A stretch of 64,000 nucleotides of DNA from Sphagnum compactum (lineage: Eukaryota > Bryophyta > Sphagnopsida > Sphagnales): NCBI GenBank assembly GCA_965153455.1, contig OZ234496.1, forward strand, positions 3,348,001 to 3,412,000, read 5' to 3'. Within the stretch, counting starts at the first letter, position 1; every line of letters begins with the position of its first letter. The position numbers were made by a program, and so were the translations under genes. Positions 23,738 through 34,217 of this stretch are shown in pieces. Under the pieces are notes generated by a model, which saw only the letters and a list, made by a program, of their open reading frames with translations, was not told the DNA's origin and ran no database searches.

Positions 23738-24279
23738 ATAGAGTTTTTTATTAGTTACTAAAGAATGGTTAGTAGTTGCAAATGGTATGCACTAATCAAA
23801 GGATGGAAATGTATTCGTTGACCATATACTTCATCCATGGGAAATGTGTTAACATCACGTTAAGTCATCATTTGCGACTAAAGGTTCAATGTGACTTCAC
23901 TTATGCAACTAATGGATTTTTTAGTTGAAGAGTTGATTGTAATTGTTTTTCAGTCATAAATTTGCATTTTTCTATTAGTGCATGTTTTCGACATGCCATT
24001 TGGTTATTTCTTGAATTTCATACAGTTCAAATATTTAATTTAATAAGAGGTTACTATCAAATCAAAATGTTAAAGCAGATTATAGATTGGCGTAACTAAA
24101 AATCTATGCATGCTTAGTGAACCCTTCATTTATAAGAGATAAAACTAAACGTGTAATCATTCAAGTAGTGTGCAAAATGAGTTTCAACTAATTTCCAACT
24201 ATAAAAATAATCCAATATTTATTATTTAAATTTGTCAATTTCACCACCATTAGTGGTATACACATAAGATAAGTCTAAT
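23738..24279. other. AT-rich spacer
   Basis: Nothing identified. Confidence 0.4.
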
Positions 24280-24690
24280 TAGCTTCCTTACCTAAAGCCT
24301 TTGTAGACTTAGGTAGGTAATAATAGGTTAAATATAGGTAGGTTGTGAGTCATGACACTATGATTAAACAAAAATCAAGTTGGTACCTACTTAAAAGCCC
24401 TACCTAATACCTCTCTACCTATACTTAATTAGTTTATGTAACCCATTTACCTACATTTGATGTAACATATCTACCTATTATTTACCTAGGGACCTCCTAT
24501 AGGTAGGAAGGTAGGTAAGTAATATTTTGTAGGTTAGGTAGGTACATTTTACATATATTACCAAGGTTATTGTAGGTAGGTGATAAATTGTAAGTTCAAT
24601 ATATTTAAATTGTAGCACCGGTGATTTAAAATATGGTGTAGGTTAAGTTATGTAGGTCAATAGTCTGTAGGTATCTAGGTAGGACACTTA
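24280..24690. repeat. TAGGTAGG / CCTACCTA-rich irregular repeat
   Basis: Many scattered taggtagg and acctacct or tacctac motifs occur on both strands, so the segment can fold on itself. Spacing is irregular and there is no fixed unit. A shorter similar stretch lies at about 21838-21930. Confidence 0.6.
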
Positions 24691-25399
24691 AATGCCCTTT
24701 TTTTTCTTAGTGTACACTTTTTAATTTCATATTATGTGATGTTAGAATATATTTGTGCCTAAAAAAATACGTCACAACATATTAAAAAATACAATTATAC
24801 TCAAGAAAGGATTGAAATGATATTTTAATCTTTATGAAATTTACAATATTTATTAAACATTGTGATTCCATATGATTGTAATAAGTTTGTGGACCATGTG
24901 AATAATTTCATAATTATCATATCACAAATTGATGCTTTTTAGTGCGATGACCACCATAAGTATGTGGTAAGTTAACATTTTGACAAACAATTGCATTCAA
25001 ATGGAAGATAACAAAACATGTGAGGGGCCCATTTTTTGAAATTTAATTTCAAACAATTTTTGGTTGATTAATTCAAACCCAAACTTAGTGTAATCCAAAA
25101 AAAACAAATTAGCTCTATTATATTACATATACTATAAATATACCCATCATTTATTGAATTTAATCTTTAAAAACAATTTACATAACATTAATTTTGTGAA
25201 ATCAAAATATTAAGTCCAAACATTAAAAGTGAAACCCAAAATTAAATACAACAGAATTTAGGTATCACACTCTTAATAATTTCATCACTCATGTGACATG
25301 ATCATAGTAGATCATGGAAAATATAATAATTTCATAATTAAAAAAAGAATTATTTTTCTTCATTTTGTCAATGAGGAAACTAACCTTAGGATACGGTAT
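24691..25399. other. AT-rich spacer
   Basis: No gene is supportable. An ATT-rich microsatellite follows at about 25409-25435. Confidence 0.45.
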
Positions 25400-25499
25400 T
25401 AGTAACTAATTATTATTATTATTAATATTATTATTCAAACAAACCAATGAAAGAAATGAAAGCCATTGGAAATTTGGAACTTGAAAGATATTGATTGGT

Positions 25500-25851
25500 T
25501 GGAAACTCCAAGGGTCCGGGGTTTTCCATGAAATTAGGGTTAGGGTTTGGCGATTTCCCGCCTTCGGAATGAAGCGATCGTCGGAGCTTGGCTGTCTCTT
25601 CGAGGAGGGAGGAGGAGGAGGAGGATGACGGAGGGTTCCCCGGATGTGCTTCATTTCTACGTGTCTTGCAGCGTGGTGGGAAAGCTGAGGAACATTGAAA
25701 GTGCGTAGACTGGAAAAGAGGGATTGTTGAGATCTTTTACCAGGGTTTTCGTTTGAGGTTTTAGGGATTGAATTTTGAGGTTTTTTAGGGTTGTGGGTTT
25801 GGGTTGGGATTTTTTTTTGGTAACGGATGAGTGGAGAAGTTTTGCTCCAAC
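25500..25851 (+). promoter_or_regulatory. promoter/5' leader of the nucleotidase gene, with telo-box
   Basis: attagggttagggttt (25533-25548) contains the AAACCCTAA telo-box in reverse, an element common near plant housekeeping-gene starts. It is followed by a GC-richer stretch and a GGAGGA run at about 25606-25625, typical of a 5' leader. The transcription start is not determined. Confidence 0.45.
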
Positions 25852-28800
25852 ATGGGTGTGGGCAGAGGTGTGCCTTTTGCCCTCATAATGAAATTCACAA
25901 GTGCTATTTCCTTGCAACCTCAATTGGCTTGTGGGTTCTTGAGCAGACACTTTAGTTCACGCAATTTTGTGGGTAGAGTTTTGATTGGGCAAAGTTGCAG
26001 CAGCAGCAGCACCACCACCAGCACCAGCACCACCACTTCATCAAGAATGTGTGGAGGGTTTAGGCCATTGGAAAACCTCCTAGTTATGTGCCAAGCTCAA
26101 ATTGCTTTCCATGGAGTTGGTTTTCAGCCCCAGAGATTGCTGACTCCATCAAGGGAAGCATTTGGAGCTTTGTATCGAGCAAAACCGGTGAATTATGGCT
26201 TGTCCTTTTTCTCTTCTTCGCCACAGACACAACCATTTTTTCCTCTTGCTGAAATCTCAGGCGTAATGCAGTTGATGAATGTTTTCAGCTTGTTCAGACT
26301 AGCTGATTCCCAGAGATGCCTTTCAGAATGTTCCCAGACTTTAAGCCAGGTGAAGAAGAAAATTAAGAAGAAGAAGCAGCCGACGGTTGCTGGTGGAGAA
26401 CTGAGCTACTTGGGGAGTGTTGTTGCACCACCACTACCACTAAGAAGAAGCAGCAGATTGAGGTCGTCGGTATCAGTGAGGTTTTATGGGAATGCCAATA
26501 GTTTTGGGGACAGAACTTACACAACACAGCCAAGTGATATGTCAGTAGATGCAATGAAGATTAAAAGAGAATTTGAGGCATTCCGTGAATGCTTTGATGC
26601 AATTCCTGACACACTCAATCGGATGCCAAAAATGAATCCTCACGGTAAGGACCTTCTGTGTGTATGTGTATGTGTGTGTGTGTGCGTATCTGTCTGTCTG
26701 TCTGTGTGTCTTTCTGTCTGTGTATGTGTCTGGATGTTACATAATGCTGTGATCCTCTCTACACTACACTTTTATGTATTTGTGGTCCTGAATGCAGCAT
26801 GCAAAGCATATACTGAAAGTGTGAAAATGAATGGATCTTGAAATTTGCAGGAGTGTATGCGAATCACAACTTGAGATTGGACCGCATTCAAGTGTATGGC
26901 TTTGATTATGACTACACGCTTGCACATTATACAGAAGAATTACAGTCTCTGATCTACAAACTTGCTAAAGAGCATCTTGTGCATGAAGTGAGCTGTCTTG
27001 CCAGATCTTCTCTAAGAAATCCTGCAGTTTCTTTTTTTAATCAGTATTCTTACTCAAAGACAAGCAGTCACACACTTTGTTGTTGTGCATGTAATTATTC
27101 CAATTTTTTAAAGGGAGGTTTCAGTTCCCAGTATTATAGGTCAAACAGGTCCCTTTTTTTGAACTATGGAGATCCACAGGGTTTTCTTGAGTGCTTCGTC
27201 AATCTTTGTAACATGTAAGCTGGGTTGACTGTAAAGCCCAGTCTAACAGAAAGAAACTAATAATGAGCATTCACTGAAGTTGGTTATTGCATTTTTTAGT
27301 TTCTTGACTAACTCAACTGGGTGACGTTTTTTTGGGTGTGGAAACAGCATAAGTATCCTGAAAGTTGTTTGGAGTTTGAATATGATCCTGGGTTTCCCAT
27401 TCGAGGTCTTTTCTATGACAAAAAAAATGGTTATCTGTTGAAGCTTGACTTTTTTCACTCTGCTGAGCCAAAGGGATGTTTCTTTGGTCGTCGCAGAGTA
27501 TGTATACTTTGTTTCTGTCTTCTATTTTTCTCTAGCCTTGGATTTCTGCAATGCATGGTTTTTTGGCTTTTAGATCTGCCTGGCGTGGGCTTGGATGAAG
27601 AAGTAGACTGCTGTCAATTGTGTTTGTAGTAGCATGTAGTTTGATTTTTCACTATCTCTCACAAGGACCAATAAACCAGCTTCCTCCTGCTACTAAAGAT
27701 GGGAGGGCTATCTGATGTTTATCATGTGTTTGCGCAGATGAGTCGGGCAGAGTTGGATACTGCATATGGTGGTAAACATATAAGCATTGAGCATATGCCT
27801 AATTTGGTGGCACTTATGGACCTTTTCTGTCTCAGTGAGGTACTTCTGACCATTTTCTCACCCATCACAAGGCAAGGCTTTTCCATTGACTTGTGTTGCC
27901 ATTCTTCTTCTTAGAGGTGGCCCTTGAGTCAGAGGTGTGACGGAGATGCACTCAATGTATTACACCTAATGGTCCTTAATCAAAACCACAAAGTTTCCAG
28001 TAATCTTCACCAAGCTCACCAGGTTTCTAACAGTCCATACTGGGTGGGAGGGGGGTTTGCAGGTGTGCTTGTTGTCAGACATTATTCAGCACTTTGTGGA
28101 TAAAAAAATGGACTTTGACTCTTCCTATGTTTATGAAGACATAAAGCGTTCCATCGAGTTTGTCCATCAGAGTGGAAAAATGCATGACAAAATTCTTGCG
28201 GAGCCTTCCAAATATCTTGTTAAGAATGTGAGTTTGTACACAGTTTTGAACCCACCTTTCCCATTGTGTGTTGATCATTTGTCATGCTCATCTAGCCTAT
28301 CTCAAATATGTGGTCATATGTTTCATTGCCTCAGGTCTCTTTTGGTGTTTTTTCTACAGAAAAGGTGTGTTGTTGAACCAATGCATAGCTTTTCTGGACA
28401 ACTTTCAGTGTTTTGGGAAGACTTATGAGACCTACAAAAGTAGTTGATGCAGCAGATTGTTACAACTTCTGTCTCACTGTTGTTTGTGGGTTTTTATTCA
28501 TCAGATTTTAAGAACAATTCGATGGGTTTTAATTCATCAGATTTGTGGATGGGGTGATTGGGTACCAGAATGATGTATGCCATATGCTGAAGTCCTTGAA
28601 GGAAAGTGGCAAGAAACTTTTCATTTTGACAAACTCTCCATTTCCATTTGTTGATGGTGGAATGCGTTATCTCTTCCAGGTATGAGTTTCAGCTGGCTTT
28701 CTTTCTGAATTGTGTGTATGCAAAGTGCTTGAATCCTGATGGTGATTTCAAAAGTATCTGTGAAGGTCTCCATCTTGTGTCTTTCTGTTGCATCCCAGTG

Positions 28801-31148
28801 GCATTCTAGGATGTCATTCTGTCTGAGTTTGTCAAACTGAGTTCTGCTTTAATTTCAAGTGCAACTGAGTTTTTAGTAGCAGAAAATAAATTCTTTGGCA
28901 CTGTTTTGCAATACAGGTTTGCAACCTGCTAAGAGTGTCTGAAAGGGAATAAAGGGGCTTGTGTATGTCTTTTTAGGATCAAGGAAACAATGGGGAGGGC
29001 TGGAAGGAGCTATTTGATGTTGTGGTTGCATTAGCGGATAAGCCAAAGTTTTATACATCAGACCGGCCATTTAGGTATTTTCTTCTAAACTCGATCTGGC
29101 AATATTGCAGCAACTGGTTGTTTTATGGCTCTAGCAATTCTCATTTAAAGCCTCATGTACAAATGGGTCTTTTCTATCTCTTTCATATGGTCTCCTATCA
29201 GTAACTGCAATATATTTGTTTCTCTTGCATTTGGCTGATATGAAAGAGGGTTAGTGGTAAATGAAAAGAGCCTACTAGCAAAGATGAACAATTGTGTGTT
29301 CAAAAGCAACCATCTGGCAACCGTCATACTACAACGTGAAGAAGGATATAATGCTAAAGAGGTGTTTTGACAACTGGTTTGTAGGTACTACAATGTGAAG
29401 AAGGATATGCTGACATTTTCACGAGTTGATTCTTTTAGACCCCACAGTGTTTACTATCATGGCTGCCTCAAAGACTTCCTTGACATTACGAAATGGCAGG
29501 GGTCTGAGGTAAAGTTTTGCTAGTATTGTTAGCCAATTAAGTTCTCATCACCACAGTATCAGTGATGAAACTCTGTTCAATTTGTTAAGTGTAGATCTCA
29601 ATCAAAGGTGAAGTAGAATGCCTGTGATTCTAGCAAAATAGGAGGCCAGCATGTTGATAGAGGTTATTGGTTCAATCATGGGCCAGTATATCTTAATCAT
29701 AGTGGGTGTGGGGCGAGTGGGGACCAGGTGTTGTATTTTGGGGATCACTTGTACAGTGATCTGAGGGGACCTGCAAAAGCAGGATGGGGTACTGTAGCTA
29801 TTATCCGTGAGCTTGAGGTAAACTTTTCATTCCAAACTCATTCTAAACTTGGGTATGTCATACTTTTTCTCCTTTTTGATCCTGTGTACTGTGGAGTTGA
29901 GTTTTTGTTCTCTAAGAATATATTCAGTTTCGTGGATTGGTTTTTGCAGAGGGAAATCATGACTCAAAATGAGGGAGAATATCGCTTTGAGCAAGTAAGC
30001 CACTGTCAGTCTTGTACATTTGTCTATTTTCCAGCCATTAGTGTCCAAACTGAAGATGGTCTGTCGGTGCCTTATATCTGCCGATAGCTTTCTGTGCATG
30101 ATATCCTTGGAGACAGTTCACATATATGTATGTACCAGTGTCTGCCTGCAATTGGTTCCAATAATTCTAAGTCTATCTTCTGGGAGTCCTATTCCTTGTC
30201 ACTTTGACAAATCTCACATTCCTTTGGCCCCAAGACCAGTAGCTTACATTGGGCTTGACAGAGGTGGAACCCCAAATATAGAGCATGCCCTAAGATGATT
30301 GTTTTTTTCTAATTTCTAAAGTTTCTGAAGTTGGTATGGGTATACTTTTGGTTGCATGCAGGCCAAGTACAACATTGTGCAAGAGCTGCTTGGACGGTTT
30401 CATGGACTGCCAGGAACAGGTGCAACGCTTGGAGACCAAGAAAGAGCCCTTTTGCTTGAATTGCGAACAGAACGGGCAAGGTCCCGACTTGCTATGAAGG
30501 CATTGTTTAATCCCTATTTTGGATCCACATTTCTGACGGATACAGGAAAGGAGTCTGCTTTTGCTTATAATGTGCAAAGGTATGCTGATGTTTATACAAG
30601 CCGACTGGAAAATTTTCTGCAATATTCAACAGATGCATGGCTTTTCACTCCTTATGACGTCAAAATTCTCCCTCACCACATTAGGGTTGGTGTTCCCCCT
30701 TCCCGACATCCCTGTTCTTTTCTTAATTCCTCTTCTGTCAGTCTTATCAAGGAAGCTTATCCTTTCTTGTGCAGTTCTAGTGTATAATGGTTGAACCTGT
30801 GGAGGTTAACAGTCAAAGATAGCGGGCAGCATAAGTTTGCTCTAAAAAGGCATCAGATCTGGAAATCATGGGAGATTTAGCTTGGGAACAAGTGGGTGCA
30901 CTCCAGTTTCAGCTTTGCAGAATTAGCGTCCGTGACAGATAATCCATAGAGTCTTGTGTAGCAAGCTGTGATGTGTATTGTATTCCCCAGGCATATTTCT
31001 ACAGCCTTGGAATATGTTGGACTTTCTATATTTGATATCCACAGTGAGGAAATTGTTGGAGGTGTCTTAAAATATTTCAATATGATATGTGCAGGTACGA
31101 CCATTCAAGGTATTGAAGGAAGAACAAGCCCAAACAGATGAGGACTAG
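25852..31148 (+). CDS. HAD-superfamily 5'-nucleotidase domain protein (NT5DC/IMP-GMP-type), probably organelle-targeted
   Basis: Predicted nucleotide phosphohydrolase of the cytosolic purine 5'-nucleotidase (HAD subfamily IG) fold; the substrate is not known. Exons: 25852-26644, 26851-26987, 27348-27497, 27738-27839, 28063-28227, an uncertain joint, 28541-28679, 28977-29074, 29385-29508, 29728-29817, 29950-29994, 30362-30685, 31095-31148. That gives about 741-742 aa. HAD motif I is DYDYT (about 283-287), motif II lies in FILTNSP, and the C-terminal acidic motif is FGDHLYSD. The long exon 1 encodes a Ser/Thr/Arg-rich N-terminus that looks like a transit peptide. ATG 25852 is the first Met after an in-frame TGA at 25828. 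The exon 5-6 joint needs either a 5-nt microexon (28362-28366) after the strong donor GTGAGT at 28228, or the weak donor GTACAC at 28236. Both restore frame. Confidence 0.9.
26647..26730. repeat. (TG)n / (TCTG)n microsatellite just after exon 1 of the nucleotidase
   Basis: Alternating TG, TATG and CTGT repeats start within a few bases of the donor at 26645 and extend through the first part of intron 1. Confidence 0.85.
28488..28545 (+). repeat. duplicated splice acceptor before nucleotidase exon 6
   Basis: gggtttttattcatcagatt (from 28488) and gggttttaattcatcagatt (from 28524) are near-identical and 36 bp apart. Each ends in a potential AG acceptor (28503-28504 and 28539-28540). The second is taken as the real one because it joins the conserved reading frame. 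Confidence 0.8.
29327..29416 (+). repeat. duplicated exon start before nucleotidase exon 8
   Basis: tactacaacgtgaagaagga begins at 29327 in intron 7, and tactacaatgtgaagaagga at 29386 inside exon 8 (59-bp period). The upstream copy would encode the same YYNVKKD string but has no AG directly before it, so it appears to be a silent partial duplicate of the exon. Confidence 0.85.
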
Positions 31149-32084
31149 CACACACTTGTTTGGTCTGTTTCTTTACCCGTAGTTGAAGTCACTACCTGTT
31201 CAATGGTTTTGTTAGTAAGGAAAAAATATACATTGTGCGATCACAAATTACATTCGTTTCTGACCTTTCGGTGCTATAACCCAATTCATTATGTCAACGG
31301 GTAAGCCCAATGACGATAAGATCCAGTCGGATCATTCAAATGGAGTTCTTTGACTCCTTCACTATGTGCACTATTTCCGACATAGTGATCCTTAATTTAT
31401 TAACCTTAGTAGCACAATCTTACAGTGCTTCATTTTTCTCTACATCCCTTAATTTAGATGTTCTGCAAAAACTAAGGTTTGAATATGCCTGGCTGATATT
31501 ACCAGTGTCATTGGCTAGAGGCCATAGGAGAAGCTGGATTCACAGATTAGTGATGAGATGGAAATTGCATAATGGCATATGCATCCGGATATATTAGAAT
31601 GCAATGTTCTTGATTTTGGGCAATGCTGTTGATTTTGGGACACAGCATATTTCTGACATGGGTTAGGGTCAATGTCAGAGTTATTGATGTTTTTGGGGAT
31701 GTAGCAGATTTCTGACACAGATCCAGTTCAATGTAAGAGTAGGAGATGTGTGATGGGTGTTCTCCATTTGAGATGTTCAAATAGTTGAAACATTTTCCAT
31801 TCCAAGGAAAACTTAATGGTACCTATAACCCATGGTAATTCTTCTTGTGATTCCGGCTTTGAATCCTCTCTGATGATGAAGTGGCGAGGGGTGTGTTGTG
31901 TGTCCAAAATGGTTGGCTTTGATGCCCATAATCTGCTATGCATGGAGGCATCAGAACCTTGGAGAATTTGGTATCTAACAAGTGTCAACGGCATTACATT
32001 TTTCCTTGCACAGAACAGAAATGGTGTTCAAAATCTGCTCATTTTTCCTTGTCAAATTGCAGAGTGATGCAGCAAGTTACCTTG
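31149..32084. other. 3' flank of the nucleotidase gene
   Basis: Probable 3' UTR and spacer. An imperfect ~60-bp tandem duplication lies at about 31632-31745, marked by gcatatttctgaca (31644) and gcagatttctgaca (31704). Confidence 0.5.
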
Positions 32085-32690
32085 TCATTCTGTGTGGAAC
32101 TGCTGTTTACACAACGGAATGGTTCGCCAAACCTGTTCATTCCACATCAAATTTCCTGCACAGTACATCATATTACCTGGTCACTCCGTGTGGAACTGTG
32201 CATTTGCAGAATGGAGTGGTGCACATAACCCTGCTCATTCCACGTCGAATCGCGGAACAGTATATAAGGTTACCCGATAATTCTGTGTGGAACTTTGCAT
32301 TTACATGACGGAATGGTGCACCAAACCCTTCGCATTCCACGTCGAATCGTGGAACAGTACATAAGGTTACCTCATAAATTCCGGGTGAAACTGTGCATTT
32401 ACAAGTCGGAATGGTGCACCAAACCCTGCTCATTCCACATCGAATCGTGGAACAGTACATAAGGTTACCAGATACTTGCGTGTGGAACTGTGCATATTTA
32501 CATGACGGAATGGTGCACGAAACCCTGCTCATTCCACGTCGAATCGTGGAACAGTACATAAGGTTACCTGATAATTAAGTGTAGAACTGTGCATTTACTC
32601 TACGGAATGGTGCACCAAACCCTGCTCATTCCACGTCAAATTGCGGAATGGTATACGTGATCTGATCATTCCGCATGGAACCGTGCGCTC
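32085..32690. repeat. minisatellite, ~97-bp unit, about 7 copies, upstream of the J-protein gene
   Basis: The marker tggaac (or a one-base variant) recurs at 32095, 32191, 32288, 32386, 32483, 32582 and 32676, so the period is 94-99 bp. Most units contain attccacgtcgaatcgtgga or a close variant, in which ttccacg and cgtggaa form a 7-bp stem around a 6-nt loop and include a CACGTC core. The last copy runs into the CT-rich start of the J-protein leader. Confidence 0.93.
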
Positions 32691-33470
32691 TGTCTCTGTC
32701 GTCTCTCTCTGCCTTCTCTCTCGTTCGTTTCGTGCAAGAGGTTTTCGCAGCGGCGAGGAAGCGCTAGGGTTTGGTGAAGGCGCACAGCGAAGGAGGAGAT
32801 ACGGGGGTCAGGTCTCAAGCAAGGATCTCAAGAGAACGGCGGTGCGAAGATGGTGTGAAGAAATAGAAGAAGTTTCGCAGTAGGGACGGAAACGGGAAGC
32901 AAATTTGTCAGAATAGGAAGGGGCGGAAGAAAATTAGCAGGAGGAGGAGGAGGAGGAGGAGGAGGAGGAAAAGGAAAATCGAAAATCTAACGAGCGGCAG
33001 CAGAAGCGAACAGGAGGAGGAGGTACCTAATATGGAGATCAACAAGTAATTTTTGCTTTGGAGTCAAGTGCATTAGTGTAGCTGAAGTTGGCAAGTTCAA
33101 GGTTGCCTTGCTTGATTGGGGAGAATAAGAAGGCGAGGCAAAGAAGGAGAAGAAAAAATTGGTCTGGAGTCTAGAACAGGTTCAGGTGCTGTGTAGTTTT
33201 GTAGACACAGAGTTTGTTGGCGTATTCTTGTGGGAGAAGGAGGAGGAGAAGAACTTTTTTGTACAAACAGGAGGAAGGCGGAGAAGAGGGGGAACGTGAA
33301 GAAGAAGTTGCTGCTGTTGTTGCTGCCAAGAAACAGTGAGTGAGAGACTAGATCCTTTTTGTTTTATGTGCTATACTTCTTTCTTTCCCATCGCCTGACA
33401 GATTTTGCTGCTGTTTGTCTGCTAAAGATTACAAGGCTGCCTGTGTTGTCCAGGAGAAAAAGCAGAAGGG
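32691..33470 (+). promoter_or_regulatory. probable 5' leader of the J-protein gene
   Basis: GC-richer, purine-rich leader-like sequence with (GGA)n at about 32939-32968, starting in a CT-rich stretch typical of plant transcription starts. A leader intron may lie between a GTGAGT-like donor near 33332 and an acceptor near 33400. Short open frames are not conserved-looking. Confidence 0.4.
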
Positions 33471-34217
33471 ATGGGGGATGATGCTGGGACACTTTCGGAC
33501 GAGGCTTTATTGAAGGAGTTTTTTGCAGAAGTGAGTGATGTAGAACGTGACAATGAAGTCATGCGGCTCTTGTCATGTTTCAAGCTCAATCCGTATGAGC
33601 ATCTCAACCTTCCCTTTGACTCCAGTGTTGAGGAAGTGAAGCGGCAATACCGAAAGATCTCGCTGCTCATCCATCCTGATAAATGCAAGCATCCAAATGC
33701 CAAAGATGCGTTTTCAGCTCTAGCGAAGGCACAGCAGCTTCTGCTAGATCCTTCAGAACGTGAATATATTGTCTCACAGATCAACCTCGCCCGGGATGAG
33801 CTGAGAAGTGAGCGAAAGAAACGACTCAAACGTGATAACGCATCCAAGATCAAGGCTCTGGTTGATGAAGGTAAGTATGAGACTCAGTATGAAGAGTCAG
33901 ACGAATTTAGGGCAAAATGGAAGCAACGAGTCCGGGATATCCTCACCGAGCAGGAGTGGCGGCGTCGGAAGCTGCAGATGAGAATCTCTGAGGAAGAAGG
34001 CAGGATGAAGAAGGAGGAAGAAGAGACAAGAGAAATGTGGAAACACAAGCGTGAGGATCAAGAGAAGTGGGAAGACACACGAGAAAATAGGGTTACAAGC
34101 TGGCGGGATTTCATGAAGGGGGGAAAGAAAGCAAAGAAAGGCGAGCTGCGGCCCCCCAAGCTCAAAACGGAGGATCCTAACAAATCATATGTCCAGCGGC
34201 CTGTCAAGAAGGGTTGA
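33471..34217 (+). CDS. J-domain protein, DNAJC8/SPF31-like (248 aa)
   Basis: Nuclear J-protein that in animals and yeast co-purifies with the spliceosome (DNAJC8 or Spf31); it would stimulate an Hsp70 partner through its J domain. The single uninterrupted coding exon starts at ATG 33471. The J domain spans about 40-105 with the HPD motif at 68-70. It is followed by a long Lys/Glu/Arg-rich, probably helical region (about 110-220) containing EQEWRRRKLQMRISEEEGR. The tail FMKGGKKAKKGE...SYVQRP matches my recollection of plant DNAJC8-like proteins. Length is close to human DNAJC8 (about 250). No signal or membrane segment is seen. The gene begins about 780 bp after a minisatellite whose units carry hairpins. 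Confidence 0.92.
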   Translation: MGDDAGTLSDEALLKEFFAEVSDVERDNEVMRLLSCFKLNPYEHLNLPFDSSVEEVKRQYRKISLLIHPDKCKHPNAKDAFSALAKAQQLLLDPSEREYIVSQINLARDELRSERKKRLKRDNASKIKALVDEGKYETQYEESDEFRAKWKQRVRDILTEQEWRRRKLQMRISEEEGRMKKEEEETREMWKHKREDQEKWEDTRENRVTSWRDFMKGGKKAKKGELRPPKLKTEDPNKSYVQRPVKKG

